Source of the DNA: DASYRM01 sp036004405
Lineage (GTDB): Bacteria > Acidobacteriota > Vicinamibacteria > Vicinamibacterales > UBA2999
Direction of reading: 5' to 3'
NCBI GenBank assembly: GCA_036004405.1
Contig: DASYRM010000070.1
Location: 1-64,000 of the forward strand
DNA: 64,000 nt
Part shown: positions 46,717-54,745 of the stretch, one piece after another
Layout: each line of letters begins with the position of its first letter
How positions within the stretch are numbered: position 1 is the stretch's first letter
Program-made: the position numbers and the translations under genes
Notes under the pieces: model-generated
The model's input: the letters and a program-made list of their open reading frames with translations, nothing else
What the model was told of the DNA's origin: nothing
The model's database searches: none

Positions 46717-48068
46717 CTACCGCCCCCCCTCCCGAACCGCCCGCCACCCCGGCGCCCGCCGCACCCGGCCCGCAAGCCGCGGCTCCACCGGCACAAACTC
46801 CTGCACAGACGATCTCGCTCTCGGCGATGAAGGAAATGAGCATCGCCGCGCTCACCAAGATCGCCAAGGATCTCGACATCGCCGGCGCCACCGGCATGCG
46901 CAAGCAGGAAGTGATTTTTGAAATCCTGCGCGTCCGTGCAGAGAAAAGCGGGGCGGTCTTCTCGGAGGGCGTGCTCGAAACGCTGCCCGACGGCTTCGGC
47001 TTCCTGCGAGCGCCCGACTACAACTACCTGGCCGGCCCCGACGACATCTACGTCTCGCCGTCGCAGATCCGCAAGTTCGACCTGCACACCGGCGACACCG
47101 TCTCGGGCGTCATCCGGGCGCCGAAGGACGGCGAGCGCTACTTCGCGCTGATCAAGGTCGAGGCGATCAACTTCGAGCCGCCGGAGAAGGCCAAGGAAAA
47201 GATCTTCTTCGAGAACCTGACGCCGCTCTATCCGCAGGAAAAGCTGAACCTCGAGACCGACGGCGACAACCTCTCGGGCCGCGTCATGGATCTCCTGACG
47301 CCGATCGGCAAGGGGCAGCGCGGCCTCATCGTGGCACCGCCCCGCACCGGCAAGACGATGCTGCTGCAGAACATCGCCAACAGCGTCACCAGGAACCACC
47401 CCGAGGTGTATCTCATCGTGCTGCTCATCGACGAGCGGCCGGAAGAAGTCACCGACATGCAGCGCTCGGTGCGCGGCGAAGTCGTGTCGTCGACCTTCGA
47501 CGAGCCGGCGCAGCGCCACGTGCAGGTGGCCGAGATGGTGATCGAAAAGGCCAAGCGCCTGGTCGAGCACAAGAAGGACGTCGTCATCCTGCTCGACTCG
47601 ATCACGCGTCTGGCGCGCGCCTACAACACCATCGTGCCGACCTCGGGCAAGGTGCTGTCGGGCGGCGTGGACAGCAATGCCCTGCAGCGGCCCAAGCGCT
47701 TCTTCGGCGCCGCCCGCAACATCGAGGAAGGCGGGTCGCTCACCATCGTCGCCACCGCGCTGATCGACACCGGCTCGCGCATGGACGAAGTGATCTTCGA
47801 GGAGTTCAAGGGCACCGGCAACAGCGAGATCCACCTCGATCGCAAGCTCGCCGACCGCCGCGTGTTCCCTTCCATCGACATCCAGAAGAGCGGCACCCGC
47901 AAGGAGGAGCTGCTGCTGCCGAAGGAAGACCTCAATCGCGTGTGGGTGCTGCGCAAGGTGCTCACGCCGCTGTCGCCCACCGAGGGCATGGAGCTGCTGC
48001 TGTCGCGGCTCGGGAAAACGAAGACCAACGCCGAGTTCCTCGCCAGCATGGCGTCGGGCAAGTCGTAG
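46674..48068 (+). CDS. rho: Transcription termination factor Rho (464 aa)
   Basis: After a Pro/Ala-rich N-terminal extension (about residues 15-46) come the Rho N-terminal helical domain (SIAALTKIAKDLDIAGATGM) and the cold-shock-like RNA-binding domain (GVLETLPDGFGFLRAPDYNY). The RecA-type ATPase has Walker A in GLIVAPPRTGKTMLLQNIA, plus LLIDERPEEVTDMQRSV and the Q/R loops. It is a hexameric RNA helicase that ends transcription. Start GTG 46674 lies inside engB; a later ATG (46827, residue 52) just before the conserved domain is possible but would cut into the N-terminal helix. The stop is TCG-TAG, within a GTAGGGC motif. Confidence 0.97.
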   Translation: MEDDHKPAKSDGGVATAPPPEPPATPAPAAPGPQAAAPPAQTPAQTISLSAMKEMSIAALTKIAKDLDIAGATGMRKQEVIFEILRVRAEKSGAVFSEGVLETLPDGFGFLRAPDYNYLAGPDDIYVSPSQIRKFDLHTGDTVSGVIRAPKDGERYFALIKVEAINFEPPEKAKEKIFFENLTPLYPQEKLNLETDGDNLSGRVMDLLTPIGKGQRGLIVAPPRTGKTMLLQNIANSVTRNHPEVYLIVLLIDERPEEVTDMQRSVRGEVVSSTFDEPAQRHVQVAEMVIEKAKRLVEHKKDVVILLDSITRLARAYNTIVPTSGKVLSGGVDSNALQRPKRFFGAARNIEEGGSLTIVATALIDTGSRMDEVIFEEFKGTGNSEIHLDRKLADRRVFPSIDIQKSGTRKEELLLPKEDLNRVWVLRKVLTPLSPTEGMELLLSRLGKTKTNAEFLASMASGKS

Positions 48069-48073
48069 GGCCT

Positions 48074-48101
48074 CGTAGAGGCGGACCTTCAGGTCCGCCT
48101 T
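48074..48101 (+). repeat. Dispersed palindromic element after rho
   Basis: cgtagaggcggacct-tc-aggtccgcctt lies 5 nt after the rho stop codon. It is in the plus orientation with the family flank GTAGAGGC. No T tract follows. Confidence 0.7.
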
Positions 48102-48549
48102 CCGCGTTCCGCCCCGTGGGCGGCCAGAGGCTTCTGTCGGGGCCTCCGCCGGGGCCCCCGCCGCGCGGACTGTGCGCGGTGGGGTGGAGGTCACACGCCG
48201 GGGAAAAACTCCTCGCGCGCGGCCTCCGGGGAAGGCCGCGCCTCGTCGTTTTTCATCTGTCGCTGGCGCTCCCGGCGGTGATAGTCGGCCCGACAGAACC
48301 TCTGCCCGCCCACGGGTCGATGCCGGAGGCGAGCCCCCCGTCCTGATTGTGCGAGGAGGCGGGCCGGTGCGCTCGGGCACATCTGCCGAAGTCCGGCGTG
48401 CTGCCCGCGAAGCGGGCTAGAGACACTGTTTGTCGCGACGCGCAGCGTCGCGACATCGAAGTCGCGCCGGCGTAGGCAGATAGTGCCTGAGGGCACCGGA
48501 CGGTACCGAGCGACCTTGCAGGATGCCGACACGACGTATGCTCTAACCC
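48102..48549. other. Intergenic region without genes, with hairpins and a candidate promoter
   Basis: No frame here looks coding. It holds a 9-bp hairpin (48217-48225 with 48233-48241) followed after 7 nt by five T residues, which may act as a weak terminator. It also holds a perfect 11-bp inverted repeat with a GCA loop (48431-48455, stem tgtcgcgacgc). A candidate promoter for the next gene is TTGCAG at 48516-48521 and TATGCT at 48537-48542, the latter 7 nt before the GTG start. Confidence 0.5.
48431..48455. repeat. Perfect 11-bp inverted repeat, possible operator
   Basis: tgtcgcgacgc-gca-gcgtcgcgaca is perfectly symmetric and lies about 60 nt upstream of the candidate promoter of the O-antigen-ligase-like gene. 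It could be a protein-binding site or an RNA hairpin. Confidence 0.5.
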
Positions 48550-50574
48550 GTGGTGGCCGTCTTCGAGCGCGCGAGCCGAATCGCCCTCGTTGCCTCCGTT
48601 GCCGCCATCACGCTCCTCCAGCTCGCCTTTCACCCTGATCTGACGCCGGCCCTCCAGTGGGCCGGCCTGGGCGCCCTCGTCCTGGGCGTGCTCGTCGGAC
48701 CGCTCGCGTCCGGCCTCGGCGTGGCGGCGTGGATTGCCCTGGCACCTCTTGCTCCAGCGCTGCTCCGCGTCGCGACCGGCCGCGAAGGTCCCGTGCTCGA
48801 CGTGGTCTGGATGGCGGGCCTTGCGGGCGCATTGCTTCGCGCCGGCATCGGCGCGCGATGGAACCTGCCTCCTCTGTGGCGCCTGCTGCTCGGCGGCTGG
48901 TCCATCGTCCTCACCCTCGCGTGGCCGATCGTGGCCGCCCGTGAGCTCAACTTCGACTGGCACACGCTGCGCGACGACGCCGCCGTCAACTCGTGGGCCA
49001 TGCTGACGGCCGCCCGCGTCGTGGCATGGAGCCTCTACGTCACTCAGACGCAGCTGCTGGGGCTTCTCTGGTTCGACTGGCTGTGGGCGCGCTTCTCTGG
49101 CGATGCGGCCGAGCCGCCACGTCCGCTGCACGCACTGTGGCTCGGTGTGACCGCGGCGAGCGCCGTGGCGATCTATCAGGGCTGGATCGATCTGGCGTTC
49201 CTGAGCACGCCGTTCTGGGCCAACGAGCGGCGTGCCGCCGGCACGCTGCTCGACGCGAACGGCTACGGCATGCTGGCCGCCCTGGCGGCGCCCGTGGCCG
49301 CGCGGTGCCTGCGGAGGCGTCTGCTGCTGGCGCTCGGCGTGTTCGCTGTGAACGCCGTCGGCCTGTGGATGTCGGGGTCGCGCACGGCGCTGGTTGGCGC
49401 CGCGGCCGGGGTGCTGGGGCTGGCGGCGGTTGCGGCGTTCGGACGTGGGCGCGACACGGGCGACCAGCGTCAACGGCGGGCATCCCGCATCGCCGCCGCG
49501 CTCGCGGCCATGGTGCTGGTCGTGGGGGCGCTCATCATGGCGGGCGGGGCGATTGGTCCGCTGCGGCGGATCGCCGAGGTGCCGCGGTCGCGCGCCGGGC
49601 TGTCGGAACTCTGGAACCGCGGCGGCTACGGGACCATCGCCGTCCAGATGCTGCGCGAGACGCCGTGGACCGGCGTCGGCCCCGGCATGTATCACGTCAT
49701 CGCGCCCGACTACCTGCGCGTGTCGAAGCAGATGACGCTGGCCTTCGACAACGCGCAGAACTGGTGGCGGCACCAGGCCTCCGAGCTGGGCGCGCTCGGG
49801 GCGTTGCCCGTGCTGGCGTGGTCGGCGCTGCTTGCGGCCGGCGTGCTGGTGGCGCGGGCGCGCCACGGGCGCAGCGACGCCTGGCTGCCGCGCGCGCTGC
49901 TCGCGGGGATCGGCCTCGCATCGCTCGTGGGTATGCCGACGCAGAACCCGATCGTGCTGCTCTGGTTCTTTGCGCTCGTCGCGTGGTGGGGCACGGCGTC
50001 GGCGGGCACCGTGGCCGAGGGGCGCATCGCCGACCGGCCGGCGCAGACGCTGACCGTCGCGCTGCTGCTGCTGGTGGTGCTGCACGCCGGCGGCACCGCC
50101 GTGCTGGCGCGCGGCTGGCTCAGCGTGCCCGAGCGGGCCAAGCGCACGCACCGCGACTACGTCGTCGGCGCCTACGACCTCGAACCGCTGGCAGGCGCCA
50201 CCTCGTTCCGGTGGACGAACGGCAACGCTCGATTCCTATGGGCCGCCAGGACGCGGTGGCTGCTGCTGCGGCTCTGGGTCCAGCACCCCGACGTGGCGGC
50301 GTCGCCGGTTCGCGTGACAGTGGCCACGTCCTGCGGCGTGGCCGTGGACGAGACGCTCGACTCCTCGAGGCCGCTCACCGTCGGGCTGGAACTTCCCGAG
50401 GGAGCCGGTTTCCTGGACGCGAGCGTGCGGACGTCGCGGACGTGGCAGCCCGCCACCAGGCCCCCAGGCGACACCAGGCACCTCGGCGTGGCCGTCGTGT
50501 CCGACTGGCTCAGGGGCGCCGACCAGGCCCACGAGCAGACCCGCTTCGTGACCCTGCCGCCGTGCGATTCGTGA
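48550..50574 (+). CDS. O-antigen ligase / WaaL-like polytopic membrane protein (674 aa)
   Basis: At least ten hydrophobic helices span residues 1-530 (LGALVLGVLVGPLASGLGVA, LLALGVFAVNAVGLWMSGSR, ALLLLVVLHAGGTAVLARGW). Family features are the SGSRTALVGAAAGVLGL segment and, in the large loop, PWTGVGPGMYHVIAPDYLRV with NAQNWWRHQASELGALGALP, containing a His near the end of the loop as in Wzy_C ligases. The last 150 residues are soluble and beta-rich, ending in FVTLPPCDS. It may transfer a polysaccharide to a lipid or protein acceptor in the periplasm. The start GTG has a candidate leaderless promoter. No other O-antigen gene is adjacent. Confidence 0.8.
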   Translation: MVAVFERASRIALVASVAAITLLQLAFHPDLTPALQWAGLGALVLGVLVGPLASGLGVAAWIALAPLAPALLRVATGREGPVLDVVWMAGLAGALLRAGIGARWNLPPLWRLLLGGWSIVLTLAWPIVAARELNFDWHTLRDDAAVNSWAMLTAARVVAWSLYVTQTQLLGLLWFDWLWARFSGDAAEPPRPLHALWLGVTAASAVAIYQGWIDLAFLSTPFWANERRAAGTLLDANGYGMLAALAAPVAARCLRRRLLLALGVFAVNAVGLWMSGSRTALVGAAAGVLGLAAVAAFGRGRDTGDQRQRRASRIAAALAAMVLVVGALIMAGGAIGPLRRIAEVPRSRAGLSELWNRGGYGTIAVQMLRETPWTGVGPGMYHVIAPDYLRVSKQMTLAFDNAQNWWRHQASELGALGALPVLAWSALLAAGVLVARARHGRSDAWLPRALLAGIGLASLVGMPTQNPIVLLWFFALVAWWGTASAGTVAEGRIADRPAQTLTVALLLLVVLHAGGTAVLARGWLSVPERAKRTHRDYVVGAYDLEPLAGATSFRWTNGNARFLWAARTRWLLLRLWVQHPDVAASPVRVTVATSCGVAVDETLDSSRPLTVGLELPEGAGFLDASVRTSRTWQPATRPPGDTRHLGVAVVSDWLRGADQAHEQTRFVTLPPCDS

Positions 50575-50635
50575 GGAATTTCAGGCGTTCTCCCCCCAGG
50601 CCCGCCCGGCCTACCCTGCCAAGCCTGCCTCAAGT

Positions 50636-50641
50636 TACAAT
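50636..50641 (+). promoter_or_regulatory. Candidate -10 element TACAAT for rpmE
   Basis: TACAAT lies about 100 nt before the bL31 start codon and leaves a leader of roughly 90 nt. An AAAGGAG Shine-Dalgarno precedes the GTG start by about 8 nt. Confidence 0.4.
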
Positions 50642-50740
50642 CAGTGTTTCCGCCCGCCTGCGGAGAGCCGTTCGTGCCGGTCCGGTCTGAACTGAGAGGA
50701 CCTCCGAACAGCGGTCAGGCGGCGGCAAAGGAGCACACCC

Positions 50741-51031
50741 GTGAAAGACGGCATTCACCCCGCGTACAAGGAAGTCGAGGTCCGGTGCGCGTGCGGCAAC
50801 ACGTTCAAGACGCGCTCGACCAAGAACGAGCTGCACCTCGAAATCTGCTCGGCCTGCCATCCCTTCTTCACGGGTCGCCAGAAGCTGATCGACACCGAGG
50901 GGCGCGTGGAGCGCTTCACGAAGAAGTTCGGCGCGCAGACGTCCGAACAGCGAAAGACCGCCGAGAAGGCCGCCAAGGCGACCAAGGCGGCCGCTACCAA
51001 GAAGACGAAGCCGACGCCCGCCACGGCGTAG
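50741..51031 (+). CDS. rpmE: Ribosomal protein bL31, zinc-binding type (96 aa)
   Basis: The N-terminus KDGIHPAYKEVEVRCACGNT and the Cys residues of CACG and CSACHPFFTG form the four-Cys zinc site of the C+ paralogue. FFTGRQKLIDTEGRVERF is the family core. A Lys/Ala/Thr-rich tail of about 28 residues (KAAKATKAAATKKTKPTPAT) extends it beyond the usual 70. The start is GTG. The protein bridges the ribosomal subunits at the central protuberance. Confidence 0.96.
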   Translation: MKDGIHPAYKEVEVRCACGNTFKTRSTKNELHLEICSACHPFFTGRQKLIDTEGRVERFTKKFGAQTSEQRKTAEKAAKATKAAATKKTKPTPATA

Positions 51032-51039
51032 GTACGGCT

Positions 51040-51069
51040 CTACAGGGGCAGGTCTTCAGGCCTGCCCCC
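51040..51069 (+). repeat. Dispersed palindromic element after rpmE
   Basis: ctacaggggcaggtc-ttca-ggcctgccccc, with stem GGGGCAGG as in the copy at 18129. It lies 9 nt after the rpmE stop and may serve as the 3' hairpin for both rpmE and the convergent Uma2-type gene. Confidence 0.7.
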
Positions 51070-51078
51070 GCTTTCCAG

Positions 51079-51659
51079 CTACACCTCGAGGATTTTTGAC
51101 AGAGGAAGCTCGAGTCCGGGCAGTAGCGGGGTCGTCAGCACATCGCCGCCTTCGAGCGACCACTCGGCTGGCTTCTCGAATCCCTTCGCACCGGCGCGAT
51201 AGACGCGAACCCCGTCGAGTTCCGGGTCCACGACCCAGTACTCGCTGACGCCGCTGCGTTCGTAGAGATGCCGCTGATCGTCTCGTCGCGCTTGCGCGTC
51301 GACGGCGAGCCTATCTCGACCACCAGCTCGGGGACGCCCTGAACGTTTGCCGACGTCAGCACCCGTGCCGCGCGTTCGGTCGACAGATACAACAGGTCTG
51401 GCTCGACGACGTCGAACTTCGAGAAGACAACGTCGAACGGCGACAGCATCACGCGCCCGATGCGATGGTCACGGAGCCAGTTGCCGACGAGAAGGTGGAG
51501 GTTGCCGAGCAGGGCCTGATGCTTGAAGTTCGGCGACGGCGTCGCGTAGTGCTCTCCGTCGATCAACTCGTGCCGCATCCCGTCATCGGGAAACAGCACG
51601 AAGTCGTCGTAGGTGAGCTTCGTGCGGGACTCCGGCCTCATGTCGTCGCTCCCAGCCAC
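51079..51659 (-). pseudogene. Uma2-family endonuclease-like gene broken by a one-base frameshift
   Basis: The first part (SRTKLTYDDFVLFPDDGMRH, ELIDGEHYATPSPNFKHQAL, VVEPDLLYLSTERAARVLTS, VPELVVEIGSPSTRKRDETI) is a typical Uma2/DUF820 PD-(D/E)XK domain. The frame then turns to nonsense (SGISTNAAASASTG). In the shifted frame the family sequence continues as RHLYERSGVSEYWVVDPELD, then GVRVYRAGAKGF and PLLPGLELPLSKILEV with a stop at 51079-51081. One missing base near 51270 (expected aag, found ag) explains this. Start is at 51659 or 51641. It is either a pseudogene or an assembly error. Confidence 0.75.
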
Positions 51660-51819
51660 GCGCTCATTCTACGCCCCCCTGCCAGGCACGTGCCCCCCGG
51701 TCCCTGTCGAAGTTCCCCAGCAGTCACACAGTTGGTGTGAAACCCTCGGCGGAAGGTGCGCGGCGTCACGCGACGGTGCGGCGCAATTCCTGCCAGCGGC
51801 GGCAACACTGCTGCAGGCT

Positions 51820-52485
51820 TCAAACGCCGATGAGCAGGTCGCCGACTGCGTCGATGACAGCGTCGGCCGCCACCGGCGGCTCGAAGAAAGGATCTCGACG
51901 CCACACGGCCCTCAGGCCCGCGGCCTTCGCGCCAGCGACGTCGATGTCGGGATGGTTGCCCACATAGCACGCCTGCGCAGCCTCGACGCCGAGCCGCTCG
52001 AGCGCGCGGCGGAAGATCTCCGGCTCCGGCTTGCTGACACCCTCCGCGTCTGAAATCAGAATCGTGTCGAACAGCGGCGGAAGCTTTAGGCGCTCCAGCT
52101 TGCTGGACTGCATCCGGACAGAGCCGTTCGTGATCAGCCCGAGCCTGAAGCCCGCGGCCCGCAGCGCCGCCAGGGTCTGAACCGCATCGGAGAACAGGAC
52201 GCAGGCGCGTGCGAATTCGGCGCGGAAGTCGCTCCGCAGTGTGTCGGCCAGCGCAGCCGGCAGGCCGAACCGGGCCACGGTGCCCGCGAACAGCCCGCGG
52301 CGTGGACCATACCCCTCGCGATCCAGTTCGATAAGGGTGTTCGCGTAGTCGTCCTGGCTGACCGGCCCGAGGGATTCAGCAAACCGCCCCCATTGATCTC
52401 GCACGAACCGCTCGAAGCTTCGATGACGATCGAGCAGCGTCCCGTCGAGATCGAAGATCACCGCACGAATGCCTGCGAGCATCAC
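51820..52485 (-). CDS. HAD-superfamily hydrolase (221 aa)
   Basis: Motif I is VIFDLDGTLLD with catalytic Asp12 and Asp14. Motif II Thr is in GLITNGSVRMQ, motif III Lys in SDAEGVSKPEPEIF and motif IV in YVGNHPDIDVAGAKAAGLRA. A helical cap domain lies between motifs I and II, as in subfamily IA phosphatases such as phosphoglycolate or beta-phosphoglucomutase-like enzymes. The substrate cannot be named. It lies 18 nt downstream of the TIR-membrane gene on the same strand. Confidence 0.9.
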   Translation of the reverse strand: MMLAGIRAVIFDLDGTLLDRHRSFERFVRDQWGRFAESLGPVSQDDYANTLIELDREGYGPRRGLFAGTVARFGLPAALADTLRSDFRAEFARACVLFSDAVQTLAALRAAGFRLGLITNGSVRMQSSKLERLKLPPLFDTILISDAEGVSKPEPEIFRRALERLGVEAAQACYVGNHPDIDVAGAKAAGLRAVWRRDPFFEPPVAADAVIDAVGDLLIGV

Positions 52486-52503
52486 GCCTGGGAGGCCGCT
52501 CGT

Positions 52504-53375
52504 CTATTGCCAGTTCTTGATGACAACCCAGCCTCCGACTCCAGAGACGACTCCGCCAAACACCGCCGCCACCACCAGCTGCGTTCGGACATCCAGCGTG
52601 AGGGTGAAGTCGAACAGGAAGAATGGCAGGCCGGCAACAAAGCCGAGCACGGCGGCGAAGAGGCCGAACATGATCACGCCGCAGGTGAACATGCTGCCCT
52701 GGTCGGTGGTGCCGGCTTCGGCTTCGCGGAACAACATGACCATCAAGAGAACGACGAACCCCAGACCCGGGCCGAGGGAGGACAGGAACAGGAACACCGC
52801 GCCGTCCGCAGGTCCGGTGATCGCGACGGGCATCTTGGCAAACACTTTCATGCCCACCGCCGAGAAGAATGCCCCTGCGACGGCAATCGCCACCGATGCC
52901 AGCGTGGGCGCGGTCACACCGCGTGCGGCTCGCTGAAGCCATGAAGGCGCGAGATCGGTCTCGAGCTCTTCAGCCGTCCTGGTCACGCCCAACGGCCTCA
53001 GCAACCTGCTCAGCGCAGCGTAGTAGTCAGCGGCCTCGGTAAAGTCGGCGTACACCTTGTTGGACAGCGGTGACGGCAGCTCGCAGCTGTCGATCACGAT
53101 CGGCAGCACTTTGGTCCGGCGCGTGACGCTTCATCGTCGAGCGCCAGCCTCAGCTCGCGATGCACCCATTCGGACGTAATCGAGTTGGTTGACACGACCA
53201 CACCGAGAAAGTCGTTGGCGGCCACCGCCTCGTCGAGCTTCTTCGCGAAGTCGTCTCCGACCTGCAGCTCGGAGTCGTCAAGCCATACTTCGACCTTCTG
53301 ATGGCGCAGATCCCTCGCCAGCCGATGAACGAACGCCCGATCCTTGTGACTGTGACTGATGAAGATTTTCGCCAT
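52504..53375 (-). pseudogene. TIR-domain protein with C-terminal membrane helices, split by a one-base frameshift
   Basis: Residues 1-90 form a TIR domain: KIFISHSHKDRAFVHRLARD, VEVWLDDSELQVGDDF, FLGVVVSTNSITSEWVHREL with the putative catalytic Glu74, and LALDDEASRAGPK. This frame then stops. One base away, reading resumes as KVLPIVIDSCELPSPLSNKV, the normal continuation of a TIR fold, then YADFTEAADYYAALSRLLRP and four or five membrane helices (VAIAVAGAFFSAVGMKVF, AVFLFLSSLGPGLGFVVLLM, MFGLFAAVLGFVAGLPFF, VVAAVFGGVVSGVGGWVV). Total length lacks one base from a full frame near 53108. The intact product would be a TIR NADase-like or signalling protein anchored in the membrane. Confidence 0.72.
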
Positions 53376-53410
53376 GCGCGACGCGAGACGAGCGGCATTC
53401 TAGCCGACGT

Positions 53411-54745
53411 CTAGAACAGCGACGCGGACGTGGCCATCGGCGCGGAGGCCAGCTTGCGATCGAGCCTCGCGACGCGGTGATGCAGCGCCTCACGGCGCGA
53501 GGGGCTGAGCGGCAATTGGAGCGACTGGAGTGCGAAGCCGCGGGCGCTCATCGGATCGCGCCGCCGATGCTCGTGATGCACGGCCAGCGCCTCGGCCGCC
53601 TCGCGGACAATCGCCGGAGGACATCCGGGGAGAGTGAGCAGGCACGCCCAGGCGGCGGCAGCGTCGTCGAAGAAGCGCGCCCGTCGTGAAAGGCGCGCAA
53701 ACGACGACAGCGCTTCGGCCCGCAGCTGGGCGCCGTCGTCGCCCGCCGGCAGCGGCACCCTCGGGGCACCGACATCGATATCACACGCCAGGCCAAAGCA
53801 GCGGCGCGCGTCGTCGAGCCGTCCGGCAAGCTGATACAACCGTCCAAGACCGACGGCCTCGCGCGCGGTGCGCACGCCGGGCGCGCCTTCGTCCACGAGC
53901 TGCGCCGCCCGCGCGGTGAGCAGCGCCAGCGAGAGCAGATCGAGCCGGTTGTGCTCGAGGACGCCTTCGAGCGGCCGCGCGTCGCCGGTGCGGACGTAGC
54001 GGAAGTAGCGGTCTGGAATCTCGAACCCGGGCACGTCTCCTTCGCGCTCGAAGCCACAGAGCGTGCGCTCGAGCGTCGTCAGGCGGCAGCCGCCCGCATC
54101 GAACATCCCGTAGTCGTCGGCCCCGGTGGCCTGCGACGATCGCCACAACCGCCGCGCCGGGTGCAGCATGTCCACGTGCGGCAGGCCGGCAAACGGCGTG
54201 TCGAGGCGGTGAAACAGGTAGCGCGTCTCGATGAGCGGCAGGTCGAACGTCTTCCCGTTGTAGGTGACCACAGTGCCGGCCTCGCCGGCGAGCTCGGCAA
54301 TCGCCCCGAGCATCGAGCGCTCGACCATCGGGTTCGACATCAGGTATTGCCGGATACGGAACGAGCCGCCGTCGAACCAGGCGCAGCCCACCAGAAAGGC
54401 GTAGGTGCCCGCGCCGCCGACCAGGCCGGTCGTCTCGAGGTCCACGAACAGCAGCCGATCGCCGCACGGCGTTCGCGCCAGCAGATCGAGGGCGGGCCAG
54501 GCACCATCCGTTGGGGGCAGGCCGTCGGCGACGGTGACGTCGCCGTGGCGGTGGCCGGGCGGGTACTTGCGTTCCACCACCACGAAGCGATGGCCGGCCG
54601 CGTCCTGCCAGGTGCCGCCAAGGATTTCGGCGGGATCGTTGGAATCAAGAACCTGGACGTCCGGGTCAGGCGGACCTGAAGGTCCGCCTCTACGTACCTC
54701 GCCCGGCTTGATGACGTCGCGGAGGCGGTCTTTGAGCGAGATCAT
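53411..54745 (-). CDS. YprB/MrfB-like ribonuclease H-fold exonuclease (444 aa)
   Basis: A DEDD-type exonuclease core is visible: LLFVDLETTGLVGGAGTYAF (DxE), VVTYNGKTFDLPLIETR (second Asp) and VLEHNRLDLLSLALLTARA (third Asp region). The C-terminal 150 residues are helical and TPR-like (ARRCFGLACDIDVG, AALSSFARL-type helices). It corresponds to Bacillus MrfB (YprB), the nuclease partner of the helicase MrfA (YprA) in repair of mitomycin-type lesions, and the helicase gene is directly upstream with a 1-nt overlap. Residues about 16-27 (VRRGGPSGPPDP) are encoded by a palindromic element inserted in frame. Confidence 0.86.
   Translation of the reverse strand: MISLKDRLRDVIKPGEVRRGGPSGPPDPDVQVLDSNDPAEILGGTWQDAAGHRFVVVERKYPPGHRHGDVTVADGLPPTDGAWPALDLLARTPCGDRLLFVDLETTGLVGGAGTYAFLVGCAWFDGGSFRIRQYLMSNPMVERSMLGAIAELAGEAGTVVTYNGKTFDLPLIETRYLFHRLDTPFAGLPHVDMLHPARRLWRSSQATGADDYGMFDAGGCRLTTLERTLCGFEREGDVPGFEIPDRYFRYVRTGDARPLEGVLEHNRLDLLSLALLTARAAQLVDEGAPGVRTAREAVGLGRLYQLAGRLDDARRCFGLACDIDVGAPRVPLPAGDDGAQLRAEALSSFARLSRRARFFDDAAAAWACLLTLPGCPPAIVREAAEALAVHHEHRRRDPMSARGFALQSLQLPLSPSRREALHHRVARLDRKLASAPMATSASLF
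54668..54696 (-). repeat. Dispersed palindromic element inside the MrfB-like coding sequence
   Basis: aggcggacct-ga-aggtccgcct then ctacgta on the plus strand. In the gene's frame it reads GTA CGT AGA GGC GGA CCT TCA GGT CCG CCT, giving V-R-R-G-G-P-S-G-P-P. The stem is the same as in the intergenic copies at 27292 and 48074. Confidence 0.8.

Noticed and set aside
48253..50151. A 632-codon minus-strand frame opposite the O-antigen-ligase-like gene
   Set aside because: Arg/His/Gln-rich nonsense with no motif, while the plus strand encodes a coherent membrane protein.
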